This document shows, one piece after another, positions 1-8,852 of a stretch of 37,653 nucleotides of DNA. The stretch is from positions 1 through 37,653 of the forward strand of contig CADCTQ010000290.1 of assembly GCA_902805615.1 (NCBI GenBank). Direction: 5' to 3'. Origin of the DNA: an uncultured Cytophagales bacterium (lineage in GTDB: Bacteria > Bacteroidota > Bacteroidia > Cytophagales > 172606-1). The notes under the pieces are model-generated. The model had not been told where the DNA came from, did not search any database, and worked only from the letters and a program-made list of their open reading frames with translations. How positions within the stretch are numbered: the first letter of the stretch is position 1; the number at the start of each line of letters is the position of its first letter. Both the position numbers and the translations under genes were made by a program.

Positions 1-1055
1 GACGGCACCTCGGCCGAAATCGGGGCCACTTCCTGGCGGCGGGCCGTGCCCGAACCGTACTCCTTGAGGTACACCTGCACGAGCAGCATGAAGTACACGA
101 TGATCAGCGGGCCGATGAAGATGCCCACGATGCCGAACACCGGCACGACCAGCACGATGCCGACGATGGTCAGCAGCGGATGAATGTCGCCAAGCTTCTT
201 GGCCAGCGCAAACCGCAGCACGTTGTCAATGTTGACCACCAGGATGGCCCCGAACAGGAGGATGCCGATGCCCTGGCCCATCTGTTCCTGCGCGATCAGG
301 ATCACGCCGGCCGGCACCCAGACCAGCGGCGTGCCCAGCACCGGGATGAACGAGAGGAAAAAGCTCACCACGCCCCAGAACAGCGGGTCGTCGAGCCGGA
401 AGATCACAAAGCCCAGGCCCATGCACGCCCCCTGGATGAGCGAAATCACCGTTTGCCCGATCACGTTGGTGTTCACCACGTTCTGGAGTTCGGCGCCCAG
501 CAGGTCAATCGTTTCGTCCTGGAAGGGCAGGTACTTGTAGAGGCTTTCGAGAAACCGCTCCTGGTTGGCAAACATGTAGTACAGGATGAAGTACATCAGG
601 CCGATGGACACCAGGATGTCGACCGTGCCCGAAAACACCGACGGGAACAGCGCGGGCAGGAAGTCGCCGCCCTTCTGGGTGAGGGTGCGCATGAGCTGCC
701 CGTTGGAGAGTTCCAGGCCCGTCAGTTGCTCCACCTTCCTGATGATGGGCATCAGTTCCTCGATGTGGCGGGTGTAATAGGTCACCTTTTCGGCCAGCAT
801 GAGGCTCAGCACCAGGAAGGGCAGGATGATGATCAGGAACGAACCCACCAGGATGAGGCCCGTGACCAGGTAGCGGTTGTGCCCCTTTTCGTGCACGTAC
901 CGGTTGAAGGTCTTCTGGAAGATGACGTAGATGATGCCGCTGCCGATGATGGCCGGCACGTAGGCGTAGAGCCCGAAGAGGATGAAAAAGGCCAGGACCA
1001 GCAGGATGGTGAGTTGCAGCACGCTCCGCTGGTTGCGGGTATATAAATTGATCAT
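1..1055 (-). CDS. AI-2E family transporter (partial, C-terminus outside window)
   Basis: The reading frame starts at ATG (1055-1053) and stays open to the window edge, giving 351 codons without a stop, so the C-terminus is missing. The protein has an N-terminal pair of hydrophobic helices, a long amphipathic middle region, and a hydrophobic C-terminal half with a D-I-H-P-L-L motif followed by a Gly-rich segment ending in G-P-L-I-I. That layout is typical of the AI-2E/PerM family (PF01594). Members are multi-pass inner-membrane proteins proposed to export small molecules or act as Na+/H+ antiporters; the substrate here cannot be read. A second, clearly distinct family member lies immediately upstream on the same strand, but a terminator-like hairpin separates them, so co-transcription is not assured. 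Confidence 0.85.
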   Translation of the reverse strand, partial: MINLYTRNQRSVLQLTILLVLAFFILFGLYAYVPAIIGSGIIYVIFQKTFNRYVHEKGHNRYLVTGLILVGSFLIIILPFLVLSLMLAEKVTYYTRHIEELMPIIRKVEQLTGLELSNGQLMRTLTQKGGDFLPALFPSVFSGTVDILVSIGLMYFILYYMFANQERFLESLYKYLPFQDETIDLLGAELQNVVNTNVIGQTVISLIQGACMGLGFVIFRLDDPLFWGVVSFFLSFIPVLGTPLVWVPAGVILIAQEQMGQGIGILLFGAILVVNIDNVLRFALAKKLGDIHPLLTIVGIVLVVPVFGIVGIFIGPLIIVYFMLLVQVYLKEYGSGTARRQEVAPISAEVP

Positions 1056-1126
1056 AAGCAGCGGTTAGCGAATGAGCCGGTCCGGGATTAGCCTTTCCGT
1101 GAAGATATGTATACGCCGGTGCATAC

Positions 1127-1157
1127 AAAAAAATGGCCAACCGGTGTCAGTTGGCCA
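1127..1157 (-). terminator. Rho-independent terminator
   Basis: Perfect 8 bp stem (TGGCCAAC/GTTGGCCA, 1134-1141 and 1150-1157) with an 8 nt loop, followed on the minus strand by seven T (1133-1127). It lies 33 nt past the stop codon of the upstream AI-2E gene and separates the two permease genes. Confidence 0.75.
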
Positions 1158-1189
1158 ATATAATGCATTCGGCGGGAAAAAAGTACTCC

Positions 1190-2329
1190 CTACTTGGCAA
1201 CCGTCCGTACGGCCTCTTTGGCACTCGCCGCCACCTCGTCGAGCACGTCCTTGTGGGGCTTGACCTGCTCCTTGGGCGGCTCGCCCAGCAGGAAGCCCAA
1301 GGGCTCCAGGCCGGGTACGTGGTCGAAGATCACCTTGAGGATGGCCGTGAAGGGAATCGAAAGGATCATGCCCGAAACGCCCCAGATCATGCCGCCCAGG
1401 ATCAACGCCACGATGGCCGCCAGCGGGTTGACCCCCACCTTGGAACCCACGATGTTGGGCGTGATGAAGTTGCCTTCCAGGAACTGCACGAAGGCAAACA
1501 CGGCCGCCACCCCCACCGCGTACCAGATCGAATCTTTGGTGAGCAGGGCCATGGTGATGGGCAGGATGGAGCCGATCAGGATGCCCAGGTACGGGATGAT
1601 GTTGAGGAAAGCCGCCAGGGCGCCGAAGAAGAACGCGTACTTGATGCCCAGCAGCAGCAGGCCCACCGTGTTGAGCGCCGCCAGGATCACGATCACCAGG
1701 AACAGGCCCATGATGTGGTTTTTGACCACCGCCTGGATCTTGTACCCCACGTCCATGATGCTCTCATTGGGCGTATGGTTGAACACCCGGTTGAGGAAGT
1801 CCATGAAGAAGTTGCGGTAGTACAGGAAGAAGAAGATGAAGATGGGCATCAGGCTCAGGTCAGCAAACGTGCTGGTGGTGGCCCCCAGCGTGCCGCTCAG
1901 CAGGGCGCCGCTGGAAGCCACGGCCCCCGACGCCTGGTTGCGGAGCCAGTCGAGCTGCCGCGTCTCGTTCACCCCGAACCGTTCGGCAATGAAGCCCTGG
2001 AGTTCGGCCAGCAGTTGGTTGAACCGGGCCTGCAACTCGGGCAGGTCGTCGCCGAAGTTCATCAGTTGCGCAATGATGAAGTACATGATGCCCACCAGGG
2101 CTGCGATGATGACGATGAGGCAGATGAAGATGGCCAGCACCCGGGGCACTTTCCAGCTTTCGAGCCGGGCCGACAGCGGGTGCAGCAGCAATGCAAACAG
2201 GAAAGAAAAGCTCAGCGGCACCAGCAGGCCGGCCCCCAGGTCGAGGCCCCACAGCAGCAGCGCCAGGCTGATGAGCACCATTGCCACCTTTACATAAAGC
2301 GGCTGTTCAAATTTTACGTATTTTTCCAT
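1190..2329 (-). CDS. AI-2E family transporter
   Basis: Complete 379-residue membrane protein. Two hydrophobic helices lie at about residues 13-47, another pair at about 64-90, then a polar stretch of about 90 residues, then four to five hydrophobic segments to about residue 345. The V-N-P-L-A-A-I-V motif and following glycine-rich helix near residue 305 correspond to the family signature of AI-2E/PerM permeases (PF01594). The polar C-terminal tail of about 30 residues is predicted cytoplasmic. It is about the usual length for the family. The start ATG at 2329 gives a hydrophobic N-terminus within 10 residues. Divergent from the gene at 2551, with about 220 bp between them. Substrate unknown: family members have been linked to autoinducer-2 export and to ion antiport. 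Confidence 0.88.
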   Translation of the reverse strand: MEKYVKFEQPLYVKVAMVLISLALLLWGLDLGAGLLVPLSFSFLFALLLHPLSARLESWKVPRVLAIFICLIVIIAALVGIMYFIIAQLMNFGDDLPELQARFNQLLAELQGFIAERFGVNETRQLDWLRNQASGAVASSGALLSGTLGATTSTFADLSLMPIFIFFFLYYRNFFMDFLNRVFNHTPNESIMDVGYKIQAVVKNHIMGLFLVIVILAALNTVGLLLLGIKYAFFFGALAAFLNIIPYLGILIGSILPITMALLTKDSIWYAVGVAAVFAFVQFLEGNFITPNIVGSKVGVNPLAAIVALILGGMIWGVSGMILSIPFTAILKVIFDHVPGLEPLGFLLGEPPKEQVKPHKDVLDEVAASAKEAVRTVAK

Positions 2330-2550
2330 GGATAAAAGAAGAAACGAAGCACCCCGTTCCGGGCGGCGCCCGGCGGGATAATAATGGGTTAAACGGCATT
2401 GCGCCCAACAAGTTGATTCTTTTCGCCCCGGGCCGTCCGGGCGGCAACCGCCCCGGCTGGCGGCCGGCCCGCATCCCGATGGCCCAAATCCCGTTACAAC
2501 ACCCGCAACCGAACCGGAACATGACGCCCGGAATTTCGCAAAAAAACGAA

Positions 2551-3405
2551 ATGCTCCCCTACAAGGTCCTATACTTTTTATTCTCGGTGAAGGTTGCCCT
2601 CTTCACCTGCTGCGGCCCCGAAAAGCGCCGCAGCGACTTCGAGGTGATCGGCGGCGCCTACAAGATCCGGCAGGTCGCCACGCTGCCCGGGGAGGTGAAC
2701 GAAAGCTCCGGCCTGGCCGTGGCCCGGCCCGGCCAGTCGTACTGGACGCACAACGACGGCGGCAGCGCACCGGCCCTCTACGAGGTGGACGCCGGGGGCA
2801 AACTGCTGCGCACCCTCGACCTGCCCGGTCTGCGCAACCGCGACTGGGAAGACCTGGCCCGCGACGATGGGGGCAATCTCTACATCGGCGACTTCGGCAA
2901 CAACAACAACACCCGCCGCAACCTCAAAATCTACCGCCTCCACCCCGACCGGCCGGGGCGGGTGGACAGCATCACGTTCCGCTACGCCGACCAGACGGCC
3001 TTTCCGCCCCGCGAACGCGAACGCAACTTCGACTGCGAGGCTTTCTTCTGGCACGCCGACAGCCTGTACCTTTTCTCCAAAAACCGGGGGCGCAAAAACG
3101 TGAAGATGTACGCCCTCTCGGCCCGGCCCGGCGACCACGTGGCCGAGGTGCGGGGCGAAGTGTTCATCAAGTCCATGGTCACGGCCGCCGACGTGAACCC
3201 CTCCCACAGCCTGTTTGCCGTGCTCACCTACGGCAAGGTGCTGCTGTTCCGCCTCACCGACAACGGGCGGCTGCTCAAAGACCCCTACCTCTGCATCAAG
3301 GTGTACCGCAACCAGGCCGAAGCCATTGCATTCGTAAACGACACCGACTTCCTCATCACCAACGAGCAGGGCAAGATGTATTTGGTAGAACGGAAGGGAA
3401 AGTAG
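2551..3405 (+). CDS. Putative exported protein or lipoprotein, propeller-like
   Basis: About 284 residues from the ATG at 2551; an in-frame ATG at 2521 is an alternative. The N-terminus (MLPYKVLYFLFSV...) is hydrophobic and ends in L-F-T-C-C-G, which may be a non-canonical lipobox, so the protein is probably envelope-attached. The body has repeated short beta-strand blocks (motifs such as W-T-H-N-D-G-G, D-W-E-D-L and Y-I-G-D-F-G-N-N) that recall NHL/SdiA-regulated-type propellers of Bacteroidota. I see no catalytic motif. The gene is very GC-rich (44 of 60 bases in the line at 2701), unlike the low-GC pair that follows it. Function unknown; the propeller assignment is an inference from motif spacing. 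Confidence 0.6.
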   Translation: MLPYKVLYFLFSVKVALFTCCGPEKRRSDFEVIGGAYKIRQVATLPGEVNESSGLAVARPGQSYWTHNDGGSAPALYEVDAGGKLLRTLDLPGLRNRDWEDLARDDGGNLYIGDFGNNNNTRRNLKIYRLHPDRPGRVDSITFRYADQTAFPPRERERNFDCEAFFWHADSLYLFSKNRGRKNVKMYALSARPGDHVAEVRGEVFIKSMVTAADVNPSHSLFAVLTYGKVLLFRLTDNGRLLKDPYLCIKVYRNQAEAIAFVNDTDFLITNEQGKMYLVERKGK

Positions 3406-3429
3406 CGAACGATTTGCGGCTATTAGTGG

Positions 3430-3437
3430 TATATTTG
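3430..3437 (+). promoter_or_regulatory. -7 promoter box (TATATTTG)
   Basis: Exact match to the Bacteroidota -7 consensus TAnnTTTG, ending only 5 nt before the ATG at 3443. If used, transcription would start at or next to the start codon, giving a leaderless or nearly leaderless mRNA. No TTTG lies at the usual -33 distance; the nearest (3412-3415) is too close. Confidence 0.4.
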
Positions 3438-3442
3438 ATTAT

Positions 3443-3907
3443 ATGGCAAAGACCACCAAGACAACTGGTAAGGATCAAAAAGCAGGAAGGGTAAAGCCAA
3501 ATGCACCAAGTGCAATGGGTTCGCCTGCTCCCATTGCGCGTGCTCACCCCCCTTTGAGCGTCCCACCGCAACATTCAGGAGCAGTACCCGGATTGTACCG
3601 GAATAATCTGCAAAAGACAAAAGCTATTCCTCCCTCAACGGCCTCCCTTGCATCAATTGCCGAGAATGAGGTGGTAAAAATACTGCAACAATACGCAGCG
3701 ATGATTCATCAGGTGAAAGTAAAAACCGCCTCCCCTTCGCTCATTCATTATATCGTAGGCCTTTACAACCCGGCCGACCTGGAAACCAGATCAAACATTT
3801 GCGTAAGAGCCAGCGATTTGGAGGATCTGCTTCACATCAGGATAAAAGTTCAGTTTACCCGGGCTGAGCACATGGAGGCATACGAAGGCGTAATTTTGAA
3901 TCTGTGA
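3443..3907 (+). CDS. Unknown protein paired with HEPN-like gene
   Basis: 154 residues; I do not recognise the family. The first 60 or so residues are Lys, Pro, Ala and Ser rich and look disordered. Residues 68-154 look folded, with a predicted helix (about 70-92), then alternating strand-like and helical segments ending in E-A-Y-E-G-V-I-L-N-L. No GSx10DxD nucleotidyltransferase motif is present, so it is not a visible MNT antitoxin. The stop codon overlaps the GTG start of the next gene by 4 nt (GTGA), so the two are almost certainly translationally coupled. Base composition is about 42-48% GC in the lines counted, against 63-73% in neighbouring genes, which suggests recent acquisition. Confidence 0.65.
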   Translation: MAKTTKTTGKDQKAGRVKPNAPSAMGSPAPIARAHPPLSVPPQHSGAVPGLYRNNLQKTKAIPPSTASLASIAENEVVKILQQYAAMIHQVKVKTASPSLIHYIVGLYNPADLETRSNICVRASDLEDLLHIRIKVQFTRAEHMEAYEGVILNL

Positions 3908-4350
3908 CGGAACATTATCTAAAGCAGGCGGTAAAGAACCTGCAGTTTCTCATACGACTTGAAACAGATTATCCCGAAGACTATTACGACTGGAAGACCA
4001 CGGTGATATTTTACGTAGTAGTCCACTGGTCACGGGCTTTTATCAAAATTCGTGACAGAAAGGCTACATCCATTTCGAGTCACTCGGTAGCAAAAGCCTA
4101 TCTGAAAAAACTCCTCAAACCTTTTGCTTATAAACACTACGTGACTTTGGATGACCTCTGCGATACGGCCCGTTACGAAGGGGTATATGTAAACGAAGAA
4201 GTGTGGATTCAGGATCGTAAAGACGATTATGGCGTAGCCAAAAAAATCATGGAGGAGCTAAAGCGGGAAATAGGCCGGACGATCCCGGAAGTTCTCGACC
4301 CTTTGCCTCCTCCCCCTGATTCTTCGTCCCCCAAGGCACCCCACCCCTAA
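3904..4350 (+). CDS. HEPN-like domain protein
   Basis: 148 residues starting at GTG (3904), overlapping the upstream stop. The helical pattern fits a HEPN-type four-helix bundle: D-W-x(2)-T-x(2)-F-Y-x(3)-H (residues 29-41), a conserved S-S-H (58-60), and a later T-A-R-Y-E-G (88-93). This D-W/F-Y/H/S-H arrangement occurs in uncharacterised HEPN-like proteins. The ribonuclease motif of active HEPN toxins (R-x(4-6)-H) is not clearly met: the closest arginine to His60 is Arg52, seven residues between. The C-terminal 20 residues are Pro/Ser rich. Low GC and coupling to the preceding gene suggest a two-gene module that could be toxin-antitoxin-like, but this is inference; no activity can be read from the sequence. 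Confidence 0.6.
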   Translation: MTEHYLKQAVKNLQFLIRLETDYPEDYYDWKTTVIFYVVVHWSRAFIKIRDRKATSISSHSVAKAYLKKLLKPFAYKHYVTLDDLCDTARYEGVYVNEEVWIQDRKDDYGVAKKIMEELKREIGRTIPEVLDPLPPPPDSSSPKAPHP

Positions 4351-4522
4351 TAGCTGTAAGAATTTCTCCCACTACCCAATACCGCCTCATCCCGGCACCC
4401 TCCCTCACCTCTCCCAAGTAATATTTTAACTTTTTTTTGTCTAAAAAGCGGCGAAGTGCTTTTTATTTCCTAGCTTTCTATATTTAATAACCAACCCTAC
4501 CTTAATCTATATCCTTTTGAGT

Positions 4523-7500
4523 ATGAGAAGATTGCTTACCGCCTTTCTCTGGGCGTTGCTGATCGGCGCTGGCCTGGTCAGTAAGGCCCAGGTCACCCTC
4601 ACTCCCTCCTATCCTACCATTGACCAGCCGGTCACCATTACCTACGACGCCGCGGCGGGCAACGGTGCCCTGGCGGGCGCCTCCTCCGTGTACATGCACA
4701 GCGGCGTGGTACTCACCGGCCCCACCGGCACCGCGTGGAGCAACACCGTCGGCAACTGGGGCCAGGACGACGGCATCGGCAAAATGACCGCCATTGGCGA
4801 CAACAAATGGCAGATCACCCTTACGCCCCGCACCTACTACGGCATCACGGCCTCCCAGAACGTGTTCCGCCTGAGCATGGTGTTCCGGAACCCCAACGGT
4901 ACGCTGGCCGGCAAAACCGCCGACAACGGCGACATCTACGTGAACGTGGACCCCGGCTTCTACGTGCTGGTCAACTCCCCCACCGGCAACGATCCCTTCA
5001 CGGTCACCGACAAACCCTTTACCATCAGCGCCACCGCTTCCGCACCGGCCAGCATGAAGATATTCATCGGCAACACGGCCGTGAAAACGGTCAAGAAAGC
5101 CACCACCATCAGCCACACGGTTACCTTCACCCGGCCCGGCGTGCAGAACATCCGCATCATCACGAGCAGCGACGGCGACGTGACCACCATTGAAAAGCGG
5201 ATCACCCTTACCGTCGTCAACAAAAGCCCCGTGGCGGCCCTGCCCGCGGGCGTAAAGGACGGCATCAACTACGTGGACGACAAGACGGTGATCCTCTCGC
5301 TGCTGGCCCCCGGCAAAGACTTCGTGTTCGTCACCGGCGACTTCAACGCCTGGAAGACCGACGCGGCCTACCAGATGAAGAAAACCCCCGACGGGGAACG
5401 CTTCTGGCTGCAACTGGGCAACCTGGTGCCGCAGAAAGAATACGTGTTCCAGTACCTGGTGAACGGCAACCTCCGCATCGCCGACCCCTACACCGACAAA
5501 GTAGCCGATCCCTGGAACGACGCCTCCATTCCCGCCGAAACCTACCCCGGCCTCCCCAGCTACACCAACACCGCCTACGGCATTGCCGGTGTGCTGCAAA
5601 CCGCCCAAAAGCCTTACGATTGGAAAGTAAAGGAATTTAAAGCCCCCGCCAAAGAAAAGCTGGTGGCCTACGAACTGCTCATCCGCGACTTTACCGCCGC
5701 CCACAGCTACCAGTCCGTCATTGATTCCATCCAATACCTGAAGAACCTGGGCATCAACGCCATCGAGCTGATGCCCGTCAACGAATTCGAAGGCAACGAA
5801 AGCTGGGGCTACAACCCCTCCTTCTTCTTCGCCCCCGACAAGTACTACGGCCACAAGGACAAACTCAAGGAACTCATTGACGTGGCCCACGCCAACGGCA
5901 TGGCCGTCATCATTGACATGGTGCTCAACCACGCCTTCGGCCAGAACGTGATGGCCCGCATGTACTGGGACGAGGCCAACAACCGCCCCGCCGCCGACAA
6001 CCCTTGGTTCAACCCCGTGGCGCCCAATACCTGCTTCTTCTGGGGCAACGACTTCAACCACCAGAGCAAATACACCCAGCAGTTCATTGACCGGGTCAAC
6101 TCGTACTGGCTCACCGAATACAAAGTGGACGGCTTCCGCTTCGACTTCACCAAAGGGTTTACCAACAACGACGTCAAGAACTGCGGCTCGGACTACGACC
6201 AGCAGCGGGTGGACATCCTCAACCGCATGGCCGGCACCATCTGGAACGTAAATCCCAACGCCTACGTGATCCTGGAGCACCTCACCGACAAGTCGGAAGA
6301 AGACAAGCTGGCCGAAGCCGGCATGCTGCTCTGGCGCCGCGTGGACCCCGACTACAAGGAAGTGATTGCCGGCTGGCAGCTGAACCGTTCATTCGAGCAG
6401 GCCAAGTCCGACAGCCGCGTGGCCTACATGGAAAGCCACGACGAGGAACGCATCATGATCCAGAGTCTCCATCACGGCAACGATACCCAGCCGGGCTACA
6501 ACGTGAAGGACACCACGGTTGCCCTCGACCGGCTCGAACTGGGCGCCGCCTTCCTCTACACCGTGCCCGGTCCCAAGATGATCTGGATGTTCGGTGAACA
6601 GGGCTACGACTACTCCATTGACTTCAACGGCCGGGTGGGCAACAAACCCCTCGTCTGGAGCCAGTACATGCGCGACCCGCGGCGGGTGGATACCTACCGC
6701 ACCGTTGCCGCCCTGCTCAACCTGCGCAAGGACCACCCGGTCTTTACCGAGGGTGCATTCACCTGGAAGACCGACGCGGAAACCCGCTGGATCAACATCC
6801 GGCACGAGAGCATGAACGTGGTGATCGTGGGCAACTTCGACGTGGTGCCGCGTACCTTCAAGCCCAGCTTCCCGCACACGGGCCGGTGGCACAACTACTT
6901 CAAGGGCATGGACTTCATGTACGGCGGCGGCGACATTACGCTGGCCCCCGGCGAGTGGATGCTGCTCACCGACAAGAAGCTGCCCATGCCGGCCGGCTTC
7001 AAACCCGCCAACGTCGTAACGGCCACGCCGGCCGCGTTCACGCCGAGCGACGAAGTCACCATTACCTTCGACGCCCGGCAGGCCAGCGGCAACCTGGTCG
7101 GCGCCCAAAAAGTGTACATGCACAGCGGCGTGGTCCTGAGCGGTCCCGACGGCACCGAGTTCAACAACACGGTGGGCAACTGGGGCCAGGACGACGGCGT
7201 GGGCGAAATGAAGTCCATCGGCAACGACAAGTGGCAGATCACCCTCACGCCGGCCGCGTACTACAAGCTGAGCAGCGACCAGCAGGTGTTCCGGCTGGCG
7301 ATGGTCTTCCGCGACGCGTCGGGCAACAACACGGGCAAAGGCCCGGCCTTCAGCGACTTGTTCCTGGACGTGAAGCTGCCCCCGCTGGCCGCTCCCAGTG
7401 GCCTTACGGCCGCCGCGGCCGGCGTGCAGGTGAGCCTCAAGTGGCTCGACAACGCCAGTGCCGAAACCGCCTACGTGGTGGAACGGTCCACGACTTCGGG

Positions 7501-8773
7501 GAGTGGCTTTGCGCAAGTGGCTTCGCTGCCCGCCAACGCAACTACCTACACCGACGACAACGTTCCCGCCGGCAGCTTCTTCTACCGCGTACGGGCCATC
7601 GGTGAGGGCAACGCCCAGAGCCTCAATTCCAACGAAGCCACGGCAACCGTGGGCGCCGGCTTTACGGTGTACTTCTACAAGCCCGCCGACTGGAACGCCG
7701 CCAACGTATACTACTGGGACGCCCAGCCCGCCGGCGCGATGCCCGGCACCGGCTGGCCCGGACCGGCCATGACGGCAGCCCCCGACCAGGGTGACAACTG
7801 GTACAAGTTCGAGTTCCCCAGCGTAACGAGTACCAACCTGATCTTCAACAACAACGGCAACGGCCAGACGGCGGACCTGTCGCGCAACAAGGATGGCTGG
7901 TACCGCGACGGCAAGTGGTACGACCAGAAACCGGCCGAACTGATCATTCACTTCAAAAAGCCCTGGTACTGGACCAAGGCCAACATCTACTACTGGAACG
8001 TAACGCCGGCGGGCATTGCCCCCGACGCCGGGTGGCCGGGCGCCGCCATGCAGGACGACGGCAATGGCTGGTTCAGCTTCCGCATCGTGGGGGCCACCGG
8101 CGCCAACATGATCTTCAACGACGGCGGCCAGAACCAGACGACCGACCTGACCCGGAGCGGTTCGGGCTGGTTTGCCGACGGCGGCTGGTTCAACGCGCAG
8201 CCCAAGGACCTGACGATTCACTTCAAGAAGCCCGCCGACTGGAACACGGCCTTCATGCACTTCTGGAACGTAACGCCGGCGGGCACCCTGCCGGGTACCA
8301 ACTGGCCGGGCGTGCCGATGAAGGACGACGGGGACGGCTGGTACAGCTACACCCTGGCCGGCATCACCTGCGTGAACATCGTGTTCAACAACAATGCCTC
8401 CCCGCAGACGGGTGACTTGTCGCGGTGCGGCGACGGCTGGTACGCCAACGGCACCTGGACGGACCAGAAACCCGCGGCCCGCCTCGCTGCCGACGGCAAG
8501 CAAAACGCCATTGACGGGGTGACGCTGAGCCAGAACCGGCCCAACCCGGTTGACCGGACCACGACCATCTCGTTCACGCTGCCCGCCGCGCAGCAGGTGG
8601 CACTCAAAGTGTACGACGGGTTCGGCAAGGAAGTATCCACGCTGGCCCAGGGCGAATTTGCCCAAGGGGCGCACAGCGTAACGATGGAAACGAGGGGCCT
8701 CCGCGCCGGCGTGTACCTGTACCGCCTCACCACGGGCGGCCAGGTGCTCACGCGCAAGCTGGTGAAGAACTAG
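4523..8773 (+). CDS. Secreted GH13 alpha-amylase, multi-domain, T9SS cargo
   Basis: 1416 residues from ATG 4523 (a TTG lies 6 nt upstream in frame). Order: signal peptide 1-23; beta domain 24-143; Ig-like domain 145-233; CBM48/isoamylase-N-like domain 236-345 (G-D-F-N-A-W); GH13 barrel about 375-770; all-beta C-domain to 818; a second copy of the first beta domain 828-950; fibronectin type III 955-1043; three starch-binding modules resembling CBM26 (1047-1137, 1139-1227, 1229-1317); T9SS type A sorting domain 1330-1416. The four GH13 signatures are intact: DMVLNH 465-470, GFRFD with nucleophile Asp541, general acid Glu585, and HD 639-640. The enzyme should hydrolyse alpha-1,4-glucans (starch, glycogen) outside the cell or on its surface. 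It stands alone: no SusC/SusD pair is present in the window. Confidence 0.93.
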   Translation: MRRLLTAFLWALLIGAGLVSKAQVTLTPSYPTIDQPVTITYDAAAGNGALAGASSVYMHSGVVLTGPTGTAWSNTVGNWGQDDGIGKMTAIGDNKWQITLTPRTYYGITASQNVFRLSMVFRNPNGTLAGKTADNGDIYVNVDPGFYVLVNSPTGNDPFTVTDKPFTISATASAPASMKIFIGNTAVKTVKKATTISHTVTFTRPGVQNIRIITSSDGDVTTIEKRITLTVVNKSPVAALPAGVKDGINYVDDKTVILSLLAPGKDFVFVTGDFNAWKTDAAYQMKKTPDGERFWLQLGNLVPQKEYVFQYLVNGNLRIADPYTDKVADPWNDASIPAETYPGLPSYTNTAYGIAGVLQTAQKPYDWKVKEFKAPAKEKLVAYELLIRDFTAAHSYQSVIDSIQYLKNLGINAIELMPVNEFEGNESWGYNPSFFFAPDKYYGHKDKLKELIDVAHANGMAVIIDMVLNHAFGQNVMARMYWDEANNRPAADNPWFNPVAPNTCFFWGNDFNHQSKYTQQFIDRVNSYWLTEYKVDGFRFDFTKGFTNNDVKNCGSDYDQQRVDILNRMAGTIWNVNPNAYVILEHLTDKSEEDKLAEAGMLLWRRVDPDYKEVIAGWQLNRSFEQAKSDSRVAYMESHDEERIMIQSLHHGNDTQPGYNVKDTTVALDRLELGAAFLYTVPGPKMIWMFGEQGYDYSIDFNGRVGNKPLVWSQYMRDPRRVDTYRTVAALLNLRKDHPVFTEGAFTWKTDAETRWINIRHESMNVVIVGNFDVVPRTFKPSFPHTGRWHNYFKGMDFMYGGGDITLAPGEWMLLTDKKLPMPAGFKPANVVTATPAAFTPSDEVTITFDARQASGNLVGAQKVYMHSGVVLSGPDGTEFNNTVGNWGQDDGVGEMKSIGNDKWQITLTPAAYYKLSSDQQVFRLAMVFRDASGNNTGKGPAFSDLFLDVKLPPLAAPSGLTAAAAGVQVSLKWLDNASAETAYVVERSTTSGSGFAQVASLPANATTYTDDNVPAGSFFYRVRAIGEGNAQSLNSNEATATVGAGFTVYFYKPADWNAANVYYWDAQPAGAMPGTGWPGPAMTAAPDQGDNWYKFEFPSVTSTNLIFNNNGNGQTADLSRNKDGWYRDGKWYDQKPAELIIHFKKPWYWTKANIYYWNVTPAGIAPDAGWPGAAMQDDGNGWFSFRIVGATGANMIFNDGGQNQTTDLTRSGSGWFADGGWFNAQPKDLTIHFKKPADWNTAFMHFWNVTPAGTLPGTNWPGVPMKDDGDGWYSYTLAGITCVNIVFNNNASPQTGDLSRCGDGWYANGTWTDQKPAARLAADGKQNAIDGVTLSQNRPNPVDRTTTISFTLPAAQQVALKVYDGFGKEVSTLAQGEFAQGAHSVTMETRGLRAGVYLYRLTTGGQVLTRKLVKN

Positions 8774-8800
8774 CAGAGGAGAGTGATAAAACGCGAAATA

Positions 8801-8830
8801 GGGAGGCTTCGGCTTCCCTTTTTCTTTTTT
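8801..8830 (+). terminator. Rho-independent terminator of the amylase gene
   Basis: Seven-pair stem GGGAGGC/GCTTCCC (one G-T pair) closed by a TTCG tetraloop (8801-8818), followed by a T-rich tract (8819-8830). It begins 28 nt after the amylase stop codon. Confidence 0.8.
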
Positions 8831-8852
8831 AACCGGCGTGGTGGCAACAGCC

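Noticed and set aside
180-1046. Long open frame of 288 codons on the plus strand
   Set aside because: It is antisense to the AI-2E gene, with His/Gln/Asp-rich low-complexity translation produced by the GC-rich codons of the real gene.
1133-2335. 400-codon plus-strand open frame
   Set aside because: Antisense shadow of the second AI-2E gene; the translation has no recognisable fold.
4502-6280. 592-codon minus-strand open frame
   Set aside because: Antisense to the amylase gene; Val/Gly/His-rich composition expected from the reverse frame.
6389-8674. 761-codon minus-strand open frame
   Set aside because: Antisense to the amylase C-terminal part; no motifs, no plausible start context.
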